Shown here in pieces: positions 23,909-37,993 of a stretch of 64,000 nucleotides of DNA (its first letter is position 1; each line of letters opens with the position of its first letter). Origin of the DNA: Pholis gunnellus (Eukaryota; Chordata; Actinopteri; Perciformes; Pholidae); the NCBI GenBank assembly GCA_910591455.2, contig OU342806.1, forward strand, positions 16,622,841-16,686,840, written 5' to 3'. Below the pieces are notes generated by a model. The model saw only the letters and a list, made by a program, of their open reading frames with translations. It searched no databases and was not told the DNA's origin. A program made the translations under genes and the position numbers.

Positions 23909-25834
23909 GGGCACGGTCAAAAAGTGGGTTCGAAAATTATAGAATATATTTTAGCAATGGTGGACAAGTGAAAGAGAAGGATGTGGAGGGCTGAACTGTG
24001 AGCTCCTCGCCTTTTACAAAACACAACGCAGTCATTGTTCAGACTAAAGGCCTTTAAGTCAGTGTCACAGCCCCCCTCACACCTCCCACCCCGCACAGGG
24101 TGACAACTATAGGCTTGAACTCTTAGATTAATGCTGTCCCCCTTTCTGTCCCTAACATGGGCCCTGGACTTTATAAAAGCCTCCTCCCCATCACTTAGAC
24201 TAGACATCCACACATACACACACAGCGCCGCAACAACTCTTTGGCAGGCGAGCACAAACAAGGCGTAAGGGATGTAGTTTCAAATGCTGGACAAGCCACG
24301 ACTGGGCAGTAATGGCTGATGCTGAACAAAACCCGGCAGCAGAAGTTACGAGTGTAAAGCCCCTGACGACGCCTCACGAAGGCATCTGTATTCTTTGGTC
24401 CTGAGGAGGGCCTCTTTTTACATCACTGCCTCTAAAAACGGCTGGTAATGATCCCAAACAGACTACAAAACATATTTTGAGATTAACATGCAACATTTCA
24501 CTAGCAATGGCAATGTCAGAACTATAGCCCCATATTTCACTACAGGACTCTCCATGGAAGTTTAACTCCCAGAGTTAGTAGAGCATAGGAAAGCTTTGGT
24601 AATAAGGGTTTTGTGGGGCTTAAACCCCAGCACAAGAGAAGGATTAGTAGCGAGAGAAAGGTGGGACCTCACGCTAGTGATGAGCGCAGCAAAAAATCAA
24701 AAGTTAGGAGGTCCCTTAGATGAGGAACTATCCAATTATCTACTGATCAGATGTGAACAGCGACAGGACAATTTGCGGGGCGGGAGGAGAAAATAATGAA
24801 TCCCTTCATCCATGCAGGGGCTTTTCTCCACTTTCTGCTGATCTCAACCACTGGAAGAGAAGCGGGGATGAGAGGATGAGAGTTTATTAAGAAAAAAAAA
24901 AGTTGATTGAGAGCAAGAGAGATTTAGTGAAGTAGATCAGACATAAACACCAATTCCAGATACTGCCGGTGTAGTGCCAAACTGTTCCTATGAAGTCCAG
25001 AGTTACACAAGATGTGTCACGTACTGAATTAAACTAAGTAAAAATGAACTGAGGAAGTGAAAGCTAAGAGTTGAAAGAGTAATCAGAGTAAAAATGAAAA
25101 AAGTTAATTTTGTGACAGGTGCTAATGACAGTGGGCTGTTCTTTGGGCAATAAGCACGATGGCAAACACAGAGATAAGCTTGGTTGTTGTGCAGCGCTGT
25201 GAGACGAATGGTTTCATCACATCCGATTGAAAGTATGGAGAGAGTCGGTTTATCAAGAGAGGTCACAGAACAATCCTGTAAAAAAGGATCTCTCTTTCTG
25301 TTTAGCTTTTGAATAAAGCAGGAGACAATAAAGAGACTGCATGAGCTACAGTAAGTGAGAGGATTATAACTATTTAAGATGTCTTGCATTTCCCTTTGTT
25401 TCTCAACAAATATACTCGCAGCCCATGTGTACAAGAGTATGTTAACATCGTACTTTTGGAGGGAGTTCTGGTTGCTCAGTGCTTTAGATGTTTTGGGTTA
25501 GTTAGCTGCCTGAATTGCTTGTGTTGCTTTGTAAATACAGCGCTGCAATTAAATCGATTTAGGAGCAAACAGAAGCAGGAACCTTTGCTGAGAAGCGGGA
25601 ATGCATGATGGCGTAGCACAAACAGAATACACAGTACACACACAAGCTGAGAGGCACATGCAAACACTGTAAACCCCTCGCAAACACTCAAGCAATCTAC
25701 ACTACTTAATACTATGGATATATGACATTTATGTGAAAAATCTAATTATAAAGGAGAGCTACGGAGCAGTTTCTTGTTGCTATTTCAATGTATTGTTGTA
25801 TATATTGTCAGCATTTAGACAAATCAGATGTCCC

Positions 25835-26120
25835 CTGAGAACGTGTGCTGAGATCCATCCTGCTTGCAGTAAATGCCCCCATGATGTCAGCTATATTCAA
25901 AGAGGCAGACATGTTGTTTGACATTGACATTTTGACGATTGCAACAAAGGGGGCAAAAAATGCACTAGATTGGTTCCATCAGCGAGCCGATGCACGGGGG
26001 ATTGTTTCAATCCAATCCGCCCCGAAAATTACTGAGTTAAACTCCTGTCAACAAGGGCACAATAGTCCTCAGAGAATGACAGAGGAGGTTGCTGACACCG
26101 ACACGGTGTCTCATCAGTTG
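25835..26120. other. Single-copy block, candidate conserved non-coding element
   Basis: Contains three TTGAC words in 20 bp (TTGACATTGACATTTTGACG, starting 25919), CCATGATGTCAGCTA and AATCCAATCCGCCCCG. An open frame of 118 codons runs through it on the plus strand but shows no domain or splice signals. An enhancer is more likely than an exon. Confidence 0.28.
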
Positions 26121-26421
26121 GAGAGTTGGGCAGCGTGGAGAGAGAGAGGCCGGAAAAGTAGAGACAGGCCGACAGATTCAATTGCTGTGCAGGTATACTG
26201 ACATAAAAAGGATCCCTCTGTGTCCCGGGCTGCATCAAATCACTTTTTTCCCCCCAAGTTTAAATTAGGAAATAATTGTTAGAAAGAAGAAAATATTAAT
26301 TAAAAACTGACTGCATGTATTGCTAAAGGGTTACTTGGTATGGTCCAACTAGTAGCTTATTGTGGCTAATGTTAGCACACGTTAGATAGACTGCAGTGTA
26401 AGTGAGTCTATTTGTGCTACT

Positions 26422-26444
26422 GTATATAATATATATATATATAT
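26422..26444. repeat. (TA)n microsatellite
   Basis: A TA run of about 23 bp with one irregular step. Confidence 0.9.
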
Positions 26445-26949
26445 TTCATGTTACGCCTGGTCTGTGAATCTGTAGTTTACTTCTTCAGCAGTACAACAAA
26501 GGAGTTAGATATGTGAGTAATGCAGTATCATGGCATGATAACAAAGAGAATGAGTTTAAGAATTCAGGCTTTTGTGTAATTCCCCATCACCATTAATATA
26601 GCTGCCTCCTGGAAAAATATACTTATTTTGCCACTGGTGACAATTTCCTGCCTTGCCCCTTGAATGCAACTGAACCTATTACTGAATGTTACCTCAAGGA
26701 GCTTCCCTCAGGTGTCTAAAGTAATTTTAAACAAACCATCTGGCAATACAATTACATGTAGGAGAACTGTGAATAACAATAAGGATTCAACGAGGGCTTT
26801 ATAAAGGATAAGTGCCATTTTGCTGATAACAAAAATGGTGTTACCATGTAAACAGTTTATATCAGCTCTAAGCATTTCTACTGTAACAGTGAACATGTTT
26901 TTAGTTGTTTGTTTCAGGGGGGTTGCCTTTTGAATTTTTCATATTTCGC

Positions 26950-27027
26950 TCTTGTTCCTATGAAGTTTGAATGCTCTTATTGCATGTTGCTTTGGGCAAA
27001 GGCATCTACAAAATGAATACAAAGTAA
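26950..27027 (+). mobile_element. Decayed SINE/L2 3' tail
   Basis: CTTGTTCCTATGAAG, then GTTGCTTTGGGCAAAGGCAT and CTACAAAATGAA, follow the same order as the 3' half of the SINE at 18957-19175. The stem-loop survives as GCTTTGGGCAAAGGC (26989-27003), with GGGCA replacing the GGATA loop and one G-T pair. The tRNA-like head is not recognisable. Confidence 0.6.
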
Positions 27028-28779
27028 TTTATCATCATTTGATTTCAACCGCATAAAGCAGACAATTTACTGAATACTTAGGTCATTTAAAACGTGACTT
27101 TCAAAAGCCTTAATCTTGTAAACATGCTTCGTCCAACATCTAAATCTAAAAGCTCGTTGGCAGTCAAATGACACAGCTTATGGCAAATGACGCAGACATT
27201 TAGCTCCATCAAAATCTGTTTTTACATTGTAAACCCTTTGGAAGCCAAGTTCACATAAAACCCCCTCCAAAACCTAAATGAATCAGCCTCTCCAAAAAGC
27301 TCCAAAGCAGTTGTTAATTACACAAAGACTGATCCACCATGGATGATCATCCTCAGGCAAAAAGACCGGGAGCCCAGGGGGGTTAACCAGGTCAGAGGGA
27401 ACAGGATGGCATAGCTTGGCATGGCACTACAGCCCGTTGCTCTGCAGGAGCAACAGGAAGCGTTTGGCACAACATGGGCAATGACTACACAGGCTTCCAC
27501 AGCAGCCAAGACGGTATAAACTCTGACAAAATGCTAACACCTTAAGGCTTAAGAGGTTGGATGAATGTGAACAGGAACTCTATTATTATTATTTTCTTTC
27601 GAAAAGATGCAAAATTACCTGAAAATATGGCTTCCATTAGAATTATACAACAAATACTGGAGACTTTACAGGTTTTACAGATGCTTATTGGAATACTTGT
27701 TTTTATCTTTACATCACACTTTGTTTTTTTTTAAACAACACTTCTCTCTAACAAGCAGATTGCATGGCCTTTACAGACCTTGGATAGTCAGAAAAGTGCC
27801 AAACTGTCTTCAAATGTTAGAGTCAATCTTTGATCAGATTTTGGAAGTCACTCAATTCACAGTCATCTGCCATCACTATAAACACTTCAAGGCTGACAGC
27901 TGGTCCTTTGATGTCAAAACATGCCCTTTGGCAAATATATGGGTATATGGGGAACACTGCTAAATTATCCCAAATTTTCTTTTTTTAATGCACTTTCATC
28001 CTCCTCGAAAAGACAAGCAAGGTGAGGATGATATGTTCAAAGATCTTTGCTGATGCTCTGATGTGATGCTCAATTGATTGAGATTTGGCTTCAAAAGAAT
28101 ATCTACCATTAACCAAAACAGTGTTTTTCACGGTTTCATATGGGGATCCAACAGAATCATTTATTACACTTCAATACAGAATGTCAAGCAGACATTCCCC
28201 TCAACAGCGCTCAGCACTCCTACTTAACAATGAGCAAAAAACAACAACAGAGATAACGGATGTTCAAACCAGTGTTCTTAGAAAACAATGCTATGAATCA
28301 ACTTTTTTTGTACAAAGAAATCTTGTGATTTGTATCATTGTAATTTACTGAAAGAAAGAAGAATCAATCACAAAGTGTGGGAACAATGGAGCTCAATATA
28401 TTGCCAGCTACACTGTCTGGTCAGCAGAAACTCCATGAACCCTCAGCTAACAGAACATGTTCACAGGAGGGAGAGCTATAGTCTCTTATGCCTATATTCC
28501 TCCTACCAGCCCCTCAAGGAGATCAAAGGCTCGCTTGTTGTAAAACTTATGCAAACAAAGCTTTTTTTTTTGTACACCCTAATCACGTCCTACCACTGCT
28601 TAGCCAAAACCCTCCTCTTTAACTGCTTAATATCCATCCCATCTCATTAGAGCATACAGTATTTCCTGTATTGGCGGCAGGCAGCTTACGGAGCTCAGCT
28701 CTATCGATCCGTCTTAGTGATGGTCAGACATGCCTGTGCTGAGAAGAGGCAAAGGAGGTAGAGCAGCGAGGCGTTCACT

Positions 28780-29280
28780 CAGAGTGAGATGTGACTTTCT
28801 TTCTCAGCCCGGTAATGATAGCAGAGAAATCTCATTTCACGACTCACTGCCGTGTTTGCAAAAGCTCATCGGTGAAGGCACATCCAGAACATAGCTCCGA
28901 GGAGGCTGTGGTGCTAAGTTCAACCTGTCTGGGTCCAGGACACATCTACAAAAGAGGTGAGCGTGTTAACAAAATGAAAACCTGATGGGCGGGGGTGAGG
29001 TTGAGGGCTCCGGGACAAACGTTGACAGCACCCGCTTCTTTGGTTGCTAATAGGTTATTGATTAAGTGGAGACGCATCCAGCTTTCCTCCATGAAAATTG
29101 TCCCCAATCCCACATGGGTGAAGCAAAGTGAGATCAGATCATTCAACCCAGAAAGCAGTTGTTCTTTCCACTTAATCCTGCCGGCCAAGCACCCAATGTC
29201 ATTCCCTTTGACCACTGTTTCTATTCTTCCTCTTTTTATTCAGAGCTTTTCAGTACGGTCAACAAAGCGGCACCAACTGT
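28780..29280. other. Single-copy block, candidate conserved non-coding element
   Basis: Long repeat-free stretch with TTGCTAATAGGTTATTGATT near 29043 and GAGATCAGATCATTCAACCC near 29129. Overlapping open frames on both strands (about 90-98 codons) have no recognisable domain. Confidence 0.25.
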
Positions 29281-29689
29281 TTTTATCCTGAGAGAAAAAT
29301 GTACATTCTATACAGCCTACCTCCAATAAACAGAAGGGAATGAAGCCATAAAAAAAAGCTTCATAACTGACCAGATACATCGACCAGTTTAATAGGTACA
29401 CCAAACTAAAAGCAATGCAGTGTAACACAAAAGTTCTGCAATCAATATTATCTTTATGAAGGACACAATGGTTTTTATTCGGTTTTAGAGAGGCGTTGAA
29501 GTCCATTTGAAAGGTATAGTCTGTGGTGCTGTTGAATTTGTATTGCATTTTACAGAGAGGTGTTTCTGTTACTTAGTCCACCTTTATTGATATAAATGGG
29601 GTGGACAATATGTTGGCTGCCTGGTCACAGATACAAAAGAATAACCTCTAAACCTTCAATAAAATGTTAAGTTTCCAAACATTTAACTG

Positions 29690-30350
29690 TTCAATAATGA
29701 CTTTCATGAATTATTCATTATTTTACAAGCACCATATCCCCAATAAACCCGACCCATTGAGTACATGTGGCCACGGTCTGATAACACTAACAGAACCACA
29801 TCATCTGCAAAAAGCAGAGATGCCCAACTGGACACTCTACTCCCATCAACTGCGCCTTGAGAGCCTGTCCGTGAAAACAGAAGCGGTGACGAGGGGACAA
29901 CCCTGGCAGAGAACAACACTCACTGAAAACGTGTTTGACTTTGTGCCAGATCTACTAACACAGCTCTCACTTATATAAGCACTGGATTGCTCATAACAAA
30001 GGCCCTTGTACCCCATACTCCCTTGTACCGCCCACAAGACTCCCCTGAAGACAATGTCATAATCCTTCTCCAAAGTCCACAAATCACATGCAGACCGGAT
30101 GGGCAAACTCACATGACCCCCCCCACCCCTAAAGCCCTGCAAGGGTAAACAGCTAGTCCACTGATCCACTGGTCCACTATTCCACGGCTAGTCCACATTG
30201 CTCTTCCTGGATCTGATGTTTGATAATCGGTCGGAGCGTTCTTTCCAGCTCGCTGTAATAAACTTTCCCAGAGACGCTGAGCAGTGTAATACCCCGATAG
30301 TTGGAGCACACTCTCCGGTCCCCTTTTATTAAAAAATGGGGAGCACAGGC
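29690..30350 (-). mobile_element. Rex3/RTE-like LINE reverse-transcriptase relic
   Basis: Reading leftward, the broken frames follow the order of a non-LTR reverse transcriptase. First come the region around CSNYRGITLL-like sequence with a YYTAQR remnant, an IQEEQCGL-type segment, and a DLWTLEKDYD block. Next is a KSNTFSV stretch leading into QGCPL (29891-29905), and last the catalytic LLFADDVVLL (FADD at 29800-29811). The QGCPL region closely resembles the site of the standard Rex3 primer. At least two frameshifts and several stops make it a dead copy. The 5' domain and the 3' end are missing or unrecognisable. LINE identity is secure; the Rex3/RTE assignment is probable. Confidence 0.75.
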
Positions 30351-31050
30351 ATCACAGACTAGCTCTATAATAGTATCTTAAATTGAATTTAAAGACCCTG
30401 AGTATTCACGGAGGGGATAAGCTTAATTTTTCTTTCACAAGCAGTGTTGGTCTATAAACCTTCAGTTAGATCGTATTATCATTTAAATCCATGTTGTAAT
30501 GAGCACACAGTATGTGTCCTAAACTGCTCAGACACCGGGACACTCCAGCAGTTATACTCTGAGGCAAAAACCCCTTCCTCTGTGGTGATTTAAGAGCTAC
30601 TGTTAAGTGTCCAGGTTGTTCTGTGTGCTTTGTTCACCCGTGGAGTGAGATTAGTGTGAGCTCACCAGTAGAGAAATCATTCCTGAGAAGTGGCCTTGGC
30701 AGTAGACTAAACTGTGCTGATATTCATGACTGAGGCGGGATCATCACTCATAGCACGTCATCACATTTATGTCACACATCTGTGTATCTAACTGATATCT
30801 AATGGAATAATATAACAGTGGTCATGCATTTTCCACCTAATCCCGAACAAAAACAGGAGGTTCTCTTTCGTTTTTGTCTCAATCAGCAGATGTTACAGCT
30901 GCAGCTCACAGGTCTGTATCGTGTGCAAATGAAGTACGAGGTGCAAACGCCTCCATATGCCCCGAGTCTGGAAATCCGCTAGGGCAGCAGAAAGTTAGCA
31001 TCCCTTTCTTTCTTCCTCCACAAACCACATATTGCAAATGAAGTAGCATC

Positions 31051-31069
31051 ACGCGCGCACACACACACA
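31051..31069. repeat. Short CG/CA alternating run
   Basis: ACGCGCGCACACACACACA, a 19 bp alternating purine-pyrimidine run. Confidence 0.85.
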
Positions 31070-31325
31070 TAATATGTCTAAGTCATTTTGGCCGGTTACA
31101 ATGGGATTCCTGAAGGCTTCAATTTGCACAGTGAGTGAAGCCAGGAACCAGACTCAGGAGTCCAATCTGTGTGTGAGCAGATTTACAGAGGAGAGGTTAT
31201 TAGGGGGCATGGCTCTCTGTGTGTGCATGTGTGTGTGCATTTAAGTGTGTGTTGCCTTCTGTTCTTGCCAGTATCGGGCAGGGGATGGATGGAAGCCCAC
31301 CATAACAGCTTTTCCTCCCCCTGTA

Positions 31326-31328
<3 letters not shown>

Positions 31329-31360
<32 letters not shown>
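31329..31360. repeat. (TG)16 microsatellite
   Basis: A 32 bp TG array. Confidence 0.95.
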
Positions 31361-31362
<2 letters not shown>

Positions 31363-31439
31363 TGTGTCTGTGCTTGCATTTGGGGGGTATGTATCAGCCT
31401 TCATCCCCTCCTGCCCCCCCTTCTCCAATGCTGTGTTCC

Positions 31440-34400
31440 CCATTTAATATGCAGCATTCTGCTGTCTGATGACTATCTCCATCTAGGCTACAGAGCCTAG
31501 ATCGCTGATCCAGAAAGGCAATTTCAAGACCATTTACTACTGCCGATACAATACAACTGTAGATCGAAGACATTTGATCTTTTTCGACCGGAATGCAAAG
31601 ACAAAAACCCAACAGTACGTGCCTAAGCGGTACCCTAAACTATAATCTAATATTTCTTTAATGAATGGATGCGACTGGTGCCTGATATTGGCAGACAGGA
31701 TTTAGCATGCAGAACTGTCAATGACTGAGGAGTAACTGCGCATACAAAAAGGGACAAATGGAAATTCTTTCCCAAATTACGCAGGCCTCCCTGACACCTG
31801 AATCTAACATCCCAGTGCAGATAGAAAATGTATTTTATCTATATTGCACTTCACCAGGATTAAATACATAACAGAGCCTTTTCTCAAACCGCCTAAGCCA
31901 CACTGCAATGAAGGTGAAAATACAATTTCAAAGCACTCAGTTCAAAAGATGTCCATAGGTGCACTGAGGGATTGAAGAGGCACTTTCAGATCAGTCAGAA
32001 TTGAAACATATCACTCCTTTAAACCTGGGCACAATCTGATTTCAACAACGTCTAGGGCACTTGAGAAACTTTCTGCAATCAGTGTGTGGTCTCACAAAAC
32101 AATATATATTCAATACAAAGTCCAGTTTAACTGTTAACTGTCCAGTTTCTTGATTTTCCAAAAAGTCTCTTCAATGGAATACAATTTTAAAGCTATAATT
32201 CTGCAGCTTTGTTCTTCGGCTGTAGATCTCAGTAGTCAAAAAGTAATCCCTCTGTCCATCAGCGTGTCTCGTTAGAAGATTCCCAGTGCTCCTTCCAATC
32301 CCTTATTCGCTTCCCATCCACGTCTACTGTAAATGTAAATGGTAATCTCCCTACGCCTCTGATGGGATGATCTCAAGGTGGAAGACCGATTATTTCAGAA
32401 GTGAAGCGATTACATGCAAATCCCCTTTCCATTCCTGTGACAGGGTACATTATAGGATAACTCCTCTATTATTTCCCTTAATGCTATATTTCGCTTCTTG
32501 AGCACTCAACAAGTGATGTAAAAGGGCTCCATGGGTTCATTGTCACACAGAACTTCAAATACTTGCTATGCAAGTATAAACAAAAAAGGTATTGTGACAC
32601 ACGGCAGCCAGCAGCAACCCAGAATAATACAGCTGTGTGATACATATATATATATATATATATAATTTTTTTTGCATGAGTGTGTTTGGCGCCTAAATGT
32701 GTGTGCGTAGGCAGCCGTTAGTAGGCCACCAGGTCCCTCAGGGCTTGTTGGGAGTCATCATTATTGTCATCCCTCTTTAATAAAAACACAACCTGGAAGA
32801 GATTCCGATAGAAGAACGTACAATAGCCTGATTTCCACTGTGGCTAAATCAGGCCGTTTACAGCTTAGTCATCAGCCTGGTTTCTGCAACAGGTCCTAAT
32901 AGAGCTAGTCAGCATTTAATCACCAGCTTATCTGCCACGACAGTCACATTACAATATTCCTTATATAATACCTACGATTATTTTTAAATATTTGAACCAG
33001 AAAGTGGCAAAAACGGGAGAGATGTGGAGTAGAAAGAGAGCCAGTGAAAAGGGAGACAGACAGGAGGAGAAGCCTTTGAACTCCGCATGCCCAGGAGGCT
33101 GACGGCAGGACAGAGAGCTGCCGTGACCTTGCCTTGGCACTGTGGTGCCCGCCAGCAGAGATCAGCGTCTGTGTATGTGCGTATGTGTGTGTGTCTACCT
33201 ACAGTCGCCTTAAAACCCTTCTCACTTGCAGAGAGGTACCGAGTGGCAATGGCAGAGCCTTCACCACATAGTGTCAAGAATTCAATTGGCTGTTTTTTTT
33301 TATTACTATTAGTATTAACACTTCTAAAGGCTGCTCATATCAATATTTTCAATATCAACAATAGATGAAATGACGATGTGTAATGTGAAAAGGGGGTCGC
33401 TAGTAGTTACAATCCCAGAGAAAACACCCAATGGGACAGCCTCTTCACTTTATGGAGAGTCTTTTCTGGTTTTATAGCTTGCATTTTTTCTGTATTGATT
33501 CACTCTCACTGCTGTCCAATAAGATATCCATTTAATACTGAAACAAAATGCAATGCAAACAATGGTGAAACTCAACAATACTGTAAGCTGTATCTGAGGG
33601 ATGTTTACTTTTACAGAAAGTATTAGAAAACTAAATCAACTTGCAAAAACTTAGCAAGCATGAAGAATAGAGTTGTGCAAGTCCAAGAAAAATATGTCTA
33701 TGAGATGTTTTATTGTAGACATAAATTTGATTAAAGCAACCAGCTGCTCTAAAATGCTGCTATTGTATTTTTGTAATCTTTGGTGCACATTGTTGTGTGC
33801 TGTATTGAAAATGTTTGGGTGGGTTAAGATGCATGTACAGTAAACATACAAAGCATCTATTCATTGTGCCCCGCTTTTGCTTCGTTCCGTCTATTCATAA
33901 ATCTTAATTCCTAGACTACCTGTCTCTCTCACCTCATTTATAATATTAACATTTGCTTCAACGATCTAGTAGGAAGGGGAAAAACAGGCAGCAAGTAATA
34001 AACACGTCTCTCTTACAAGTAGAAATGAAGAAAGACAACACTATCTGGCAGGGAAACGGATGACCCGTCAGTGTGCTTTATGGGTGGGTGAAGAAATGAG
34101 CAGTGACAGCGATATATATACTCTGATTTTGGGTTTCTCAGAGGAGATGGGTGAAGAAGAGAAGGGGGAGGAACGGAGAGGGAAAGATGATTAGAGATAC
34201 AACACAAAAGGGAGAGGTTCGTGTGGGGGGGAGGGGGGGAGGGAGACAGGTGGTATACTGCAGGTATCCTAGCAAAAAAAAACTATTTGTATTGTATCCA
34301 GATCAGTAGGTGATAACGTGTCCTCATTTTCCTTCTGCCAGATTTGTTACTGTACACCTCAATGTCTCCCTTCCTCCTCTACAAAGCCCTGAATGGAGAA

Positions 34401-37400
34401 CAAAAGATGAGCGGAGAGAAAGACAAGGACATGCCTCTGTTCTCCTATCCTCTGATTCCTCTGGCAAGATTACACCTAACAACAGGAAAACATGGAAGAC
34501 TTTGAGAGGCAAGAATAGCTGCACCGAGGTCTGGAGTAAGAAAACACTGTGCCAAAAATAAATGATGTAAACTGTAAACGTGCCAGCATCCATCAAGAAC
34601 AAAGTAAGTGCACAAATGCACTATTGAGAGCATTCTAACACATAAGAAAATAAAAGTAGGATGACAAACGTACACAGGATGAGTAAGACATCAAACTTTA
34701 ATGGTCACCGTTTGGAAAGTAGGTCACCTGAGCAGCAAGTATAAAGATATAGCATGCAAAAAACAAAACAAAATAAAAGCATGAAGATATATAAGATCTG
34801 GTACGGGATAAAGATATACAACCAACAATGTTGACACTGCAACATGTGAGGTAGCACTGCTAGGCCAACAAAGACAAAAACTATTTTATGAAGGAAATAA
34901 ACTATGAATATATTAATTACATGTAGTAATTCCTGAACACACACACACACACAGTGTGAGACCCTGCATATCCAAGTGAGTGTTCTCAGTGCTTTGCCTC
35001 TGCCTCAGGACACTTTACTCTAGTGGAAATGAAAGTGCATAAACACATTCCTCATTACAACACGGGGGGCGTCTGGCAAAGATATTCCAATGTTATGCAA
35101 GGTAGAGTGCTCAAGGCATGGCACAAAAATTTCCTGTATGCTAATTCAACATCATTAAATATCATCAATAATGCATTTACCTGGAGTTGGTATTACAATG
35201 AGTTTCATAACTGCTGTGTATAGTAGGGGTGCATAATATACTGTATATGCATGATGGGCTGCCGTGACCCATTATTGCTGGGGACATAAATTGACACCTA
35301 AAAGTTATTTTTAATACAATTTCATGAAACAAAACAAATAGTTTACTGGTTGTTTGTTTCCTAAAGTGGTAATGTTTTCAAAGCATGATACAAATGTATG
35401 TATAACTACACAAATCTCCACGGACACAACCTTAATTCACTATTATGATGATACAAGAAAACCTTAATATGCTAATTAAGCTACGGGGTTCGGGACTTTA
35501 TGTGCAACTTAAACAAAAGATATTAACATTTACATACATGCAGTTATTATCCAGGATGTTAAAATTCATGATTCAACCTGTATATGTTTCAAATACTGTT
35601 TCTGGCATTGTGCATACACCAATTTACAGTTTACAATGTTTATGAGGTTGACAGTCATCCTGTTAGAATCTATGGATGTAACAAACAACTTCAAATGAAG
35701 TTGTTCTTCCTGAAAGATATGCTGAATTAGCGGAAACAGATTTGATTTATGTATATTGACATTAGTCCCTAGAATGGATCAAGCCAAAAACAAAATGAGA
35801 TCCCACACTTCCCATTATGCTACTCAATTCCCCTTGACTAGCAAATTTACATTGACATCTAAAAATGATGAGTGATCATTTAAATCAAATCAAATCTACA
35901 TTTTCAGAAAGTTTAGGAAATAAAATGAATCCTATCTTCACATTTAGGGCAAGCTAGTACCAACATGGGTTATGGGTCATTGGGTCATGTTTTGGCTGTA
36001 GGTGAAATACTCATTTGAAGCGCTTTGGTTCATCCTAAAGCTAAAACCTGTTTCACTTACAGAAAATAGAAATGAAAGATCGACGGCAAGCCCTGTGAAG
36101 ACCGATTCTACATGCACAAATCAATACCGAGGAGCTTTTCTCTTGTTTTGGAGGCTTGTCCCACGGGTCAAAGAGTTGCAGGGATGAGCATTATATGTAA
36201 CTGTCTGTCAGTGCCATGGCTCTATATCATAGCTGTACGCATTGGCTGGGACGTAGTAATCCTGTTTTTATTAAAGGGGAATATAAAAGGAAACCGTCTG
36301 AAAACAGGTCTAAGCCCCTCTGACAGCAAAGGATTTCATTACTGCAGCTCGTGGTGTGTGCGCATGAGAACGTGTTTGAGTAAAAGAGGCAGCAGTCACA
36401 CATACCGTGGATTACAAATAATATTTTAAGTTGCTTCTAATGTGCAAAAGTCATTTTTAACCAGCTAAACTCCAAATTCAAAATATGGCATTTTAACCAG
36501 CTTCTTCCTTCCAGATTTGTCAGCTATTTCAGCTCCTCCATCACTAAAAATAAGAAGCTCTTTCTAATCACTCTGACAAGTACTAAGTCGGAGGTCACAG
36601 CAAGCTCTTTGCAGTTATTCCCTGGCCTTTTGTAGCTAATTTGAGTAGAACACGTTCTTCTCCGTTTCCTAGAACTTACACTTGCATACTTTGATCTTTT
36701 CAGGAATCACACCACCACCCACACTTATTCTCAACGTGTGCTTGTGGGAGTGAGATTAAAGCCACAGTGTGGGACTGTGAGTTCTGAGTGACTGTTCATC
36801 TATAAACTAACATGTGAAAAGGTTTCAGGTCATTAGTGTAATAGACATTTCAACATGCTGCATGTTGTCGACCACCAATATCCTGTTATAGATGATAGAT
36901 ATATAATTACTATTATAGATTTTGATGGCTTTAAATTATAGAGAAAAGCTTGGTGTGTTAACTCTTGCTGGGCTTTGAAAGCAGAAACCGCTGTTCAAAT
37001 CCTCTGGTTGGATACGAAAACAAACAGTAGCTCATACACACACAAAAAACGCCCAAAAAGCTCCGGCATGATCTTGAAAAATATGAGCAAAGTCCCACAC
37101 AAACACACATGCTTTCAAAAGAGGACCACAGGTGTTGCGTGGATATGTAAACATGTGTTGTCTGGCAGTTCATGGTGTGTGCTACAGTGTGTGGTTTCAG
37201 CAGGGCAGGGTGGTCTTTGCGTTTCCATGTGCTGCCATGCATCTCTTCCTCCCTGGTGAACTGGTATTGGGGTCATTGCCTTCATAAGCCTTCATTCCCA
37301 CTTAAAGAGAATGGAGGAGGAGGAGGAGGAAGAGAGAACAGCAAAACGTAGAGAGAGAAAGAATATAATGAGAAAGCAAGAATGACATTCAGGGAAGAGA

Positions 37401-37700
37401 GAAAGAAAGAAACCCTCCACCGTCCTGTGTGCCAGAGTAATTGTGGTCTGTCCATTGACCAGCAGGACTGCCCACCACTTCAGCTGTTTACAGACTATTG
37501 TCTTGTAAGGCCTGGGAAAAGCCACCAGCTTGGAAGAATGTCTCGTAGAACGAGATGAAAGCCCGTTTCTCAAAAAGTCAACATTAGAAATAACAGCCAT
37601 GAGATAACACCGTCACCGGAAAGAGGATCAGGTTGAGGTGGTGCTTTAGAGGTGCTAGTAGATTTAAGTAACCTTTGGACAGAACTAAGTTAGCCGTTTT
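31440..37700. other. Stretch without a recognisable gene
   Basis: AT-rich single-copy DNA. Small features are a TA run at 32643-32665, a G-rich run at 34224-34246 (GTGGGGGGGAGGGGG type, possible G-quadruplex), a CA run at 34937-34953 and a short GGA run at 37315-37329. A block at 36480-36665 has the look of conserved non-coding DNA. Open frames in the stretch carry no protein signature. Confidence 0.55.
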
Positions 37701-37735
37701 CCACTGACCGGCTGGCATTTGCCTAAGAGGTATGT

Positions 37736-37948
37736 GTCGGGGTGCAACGGATCACAACACGGTTCAGATCGTGTCACGTTTATCAGTCAAGGATTGGATC
37801 TGCAGAGAAGAGCCATATTGGCCGATACAGACACGTTTTTGTTTTGTTTTGTAATAGCAGCTGGTAAAGAAACAGAAATGTACATGTTATATTTGATGGA
37901 GGGCTGGACCGTTATGAAAACAATATTTAATAAAAAGTATTTTGACAC

Positions 37949-37993
<45 letters not shown>

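Noticed and set aside
25003..25434. 143-codon minus-strand frame
   Set aside because: No motif; the C-terminal run of Leu, Phe and Ser comes from A-rich plus-strand DNA.
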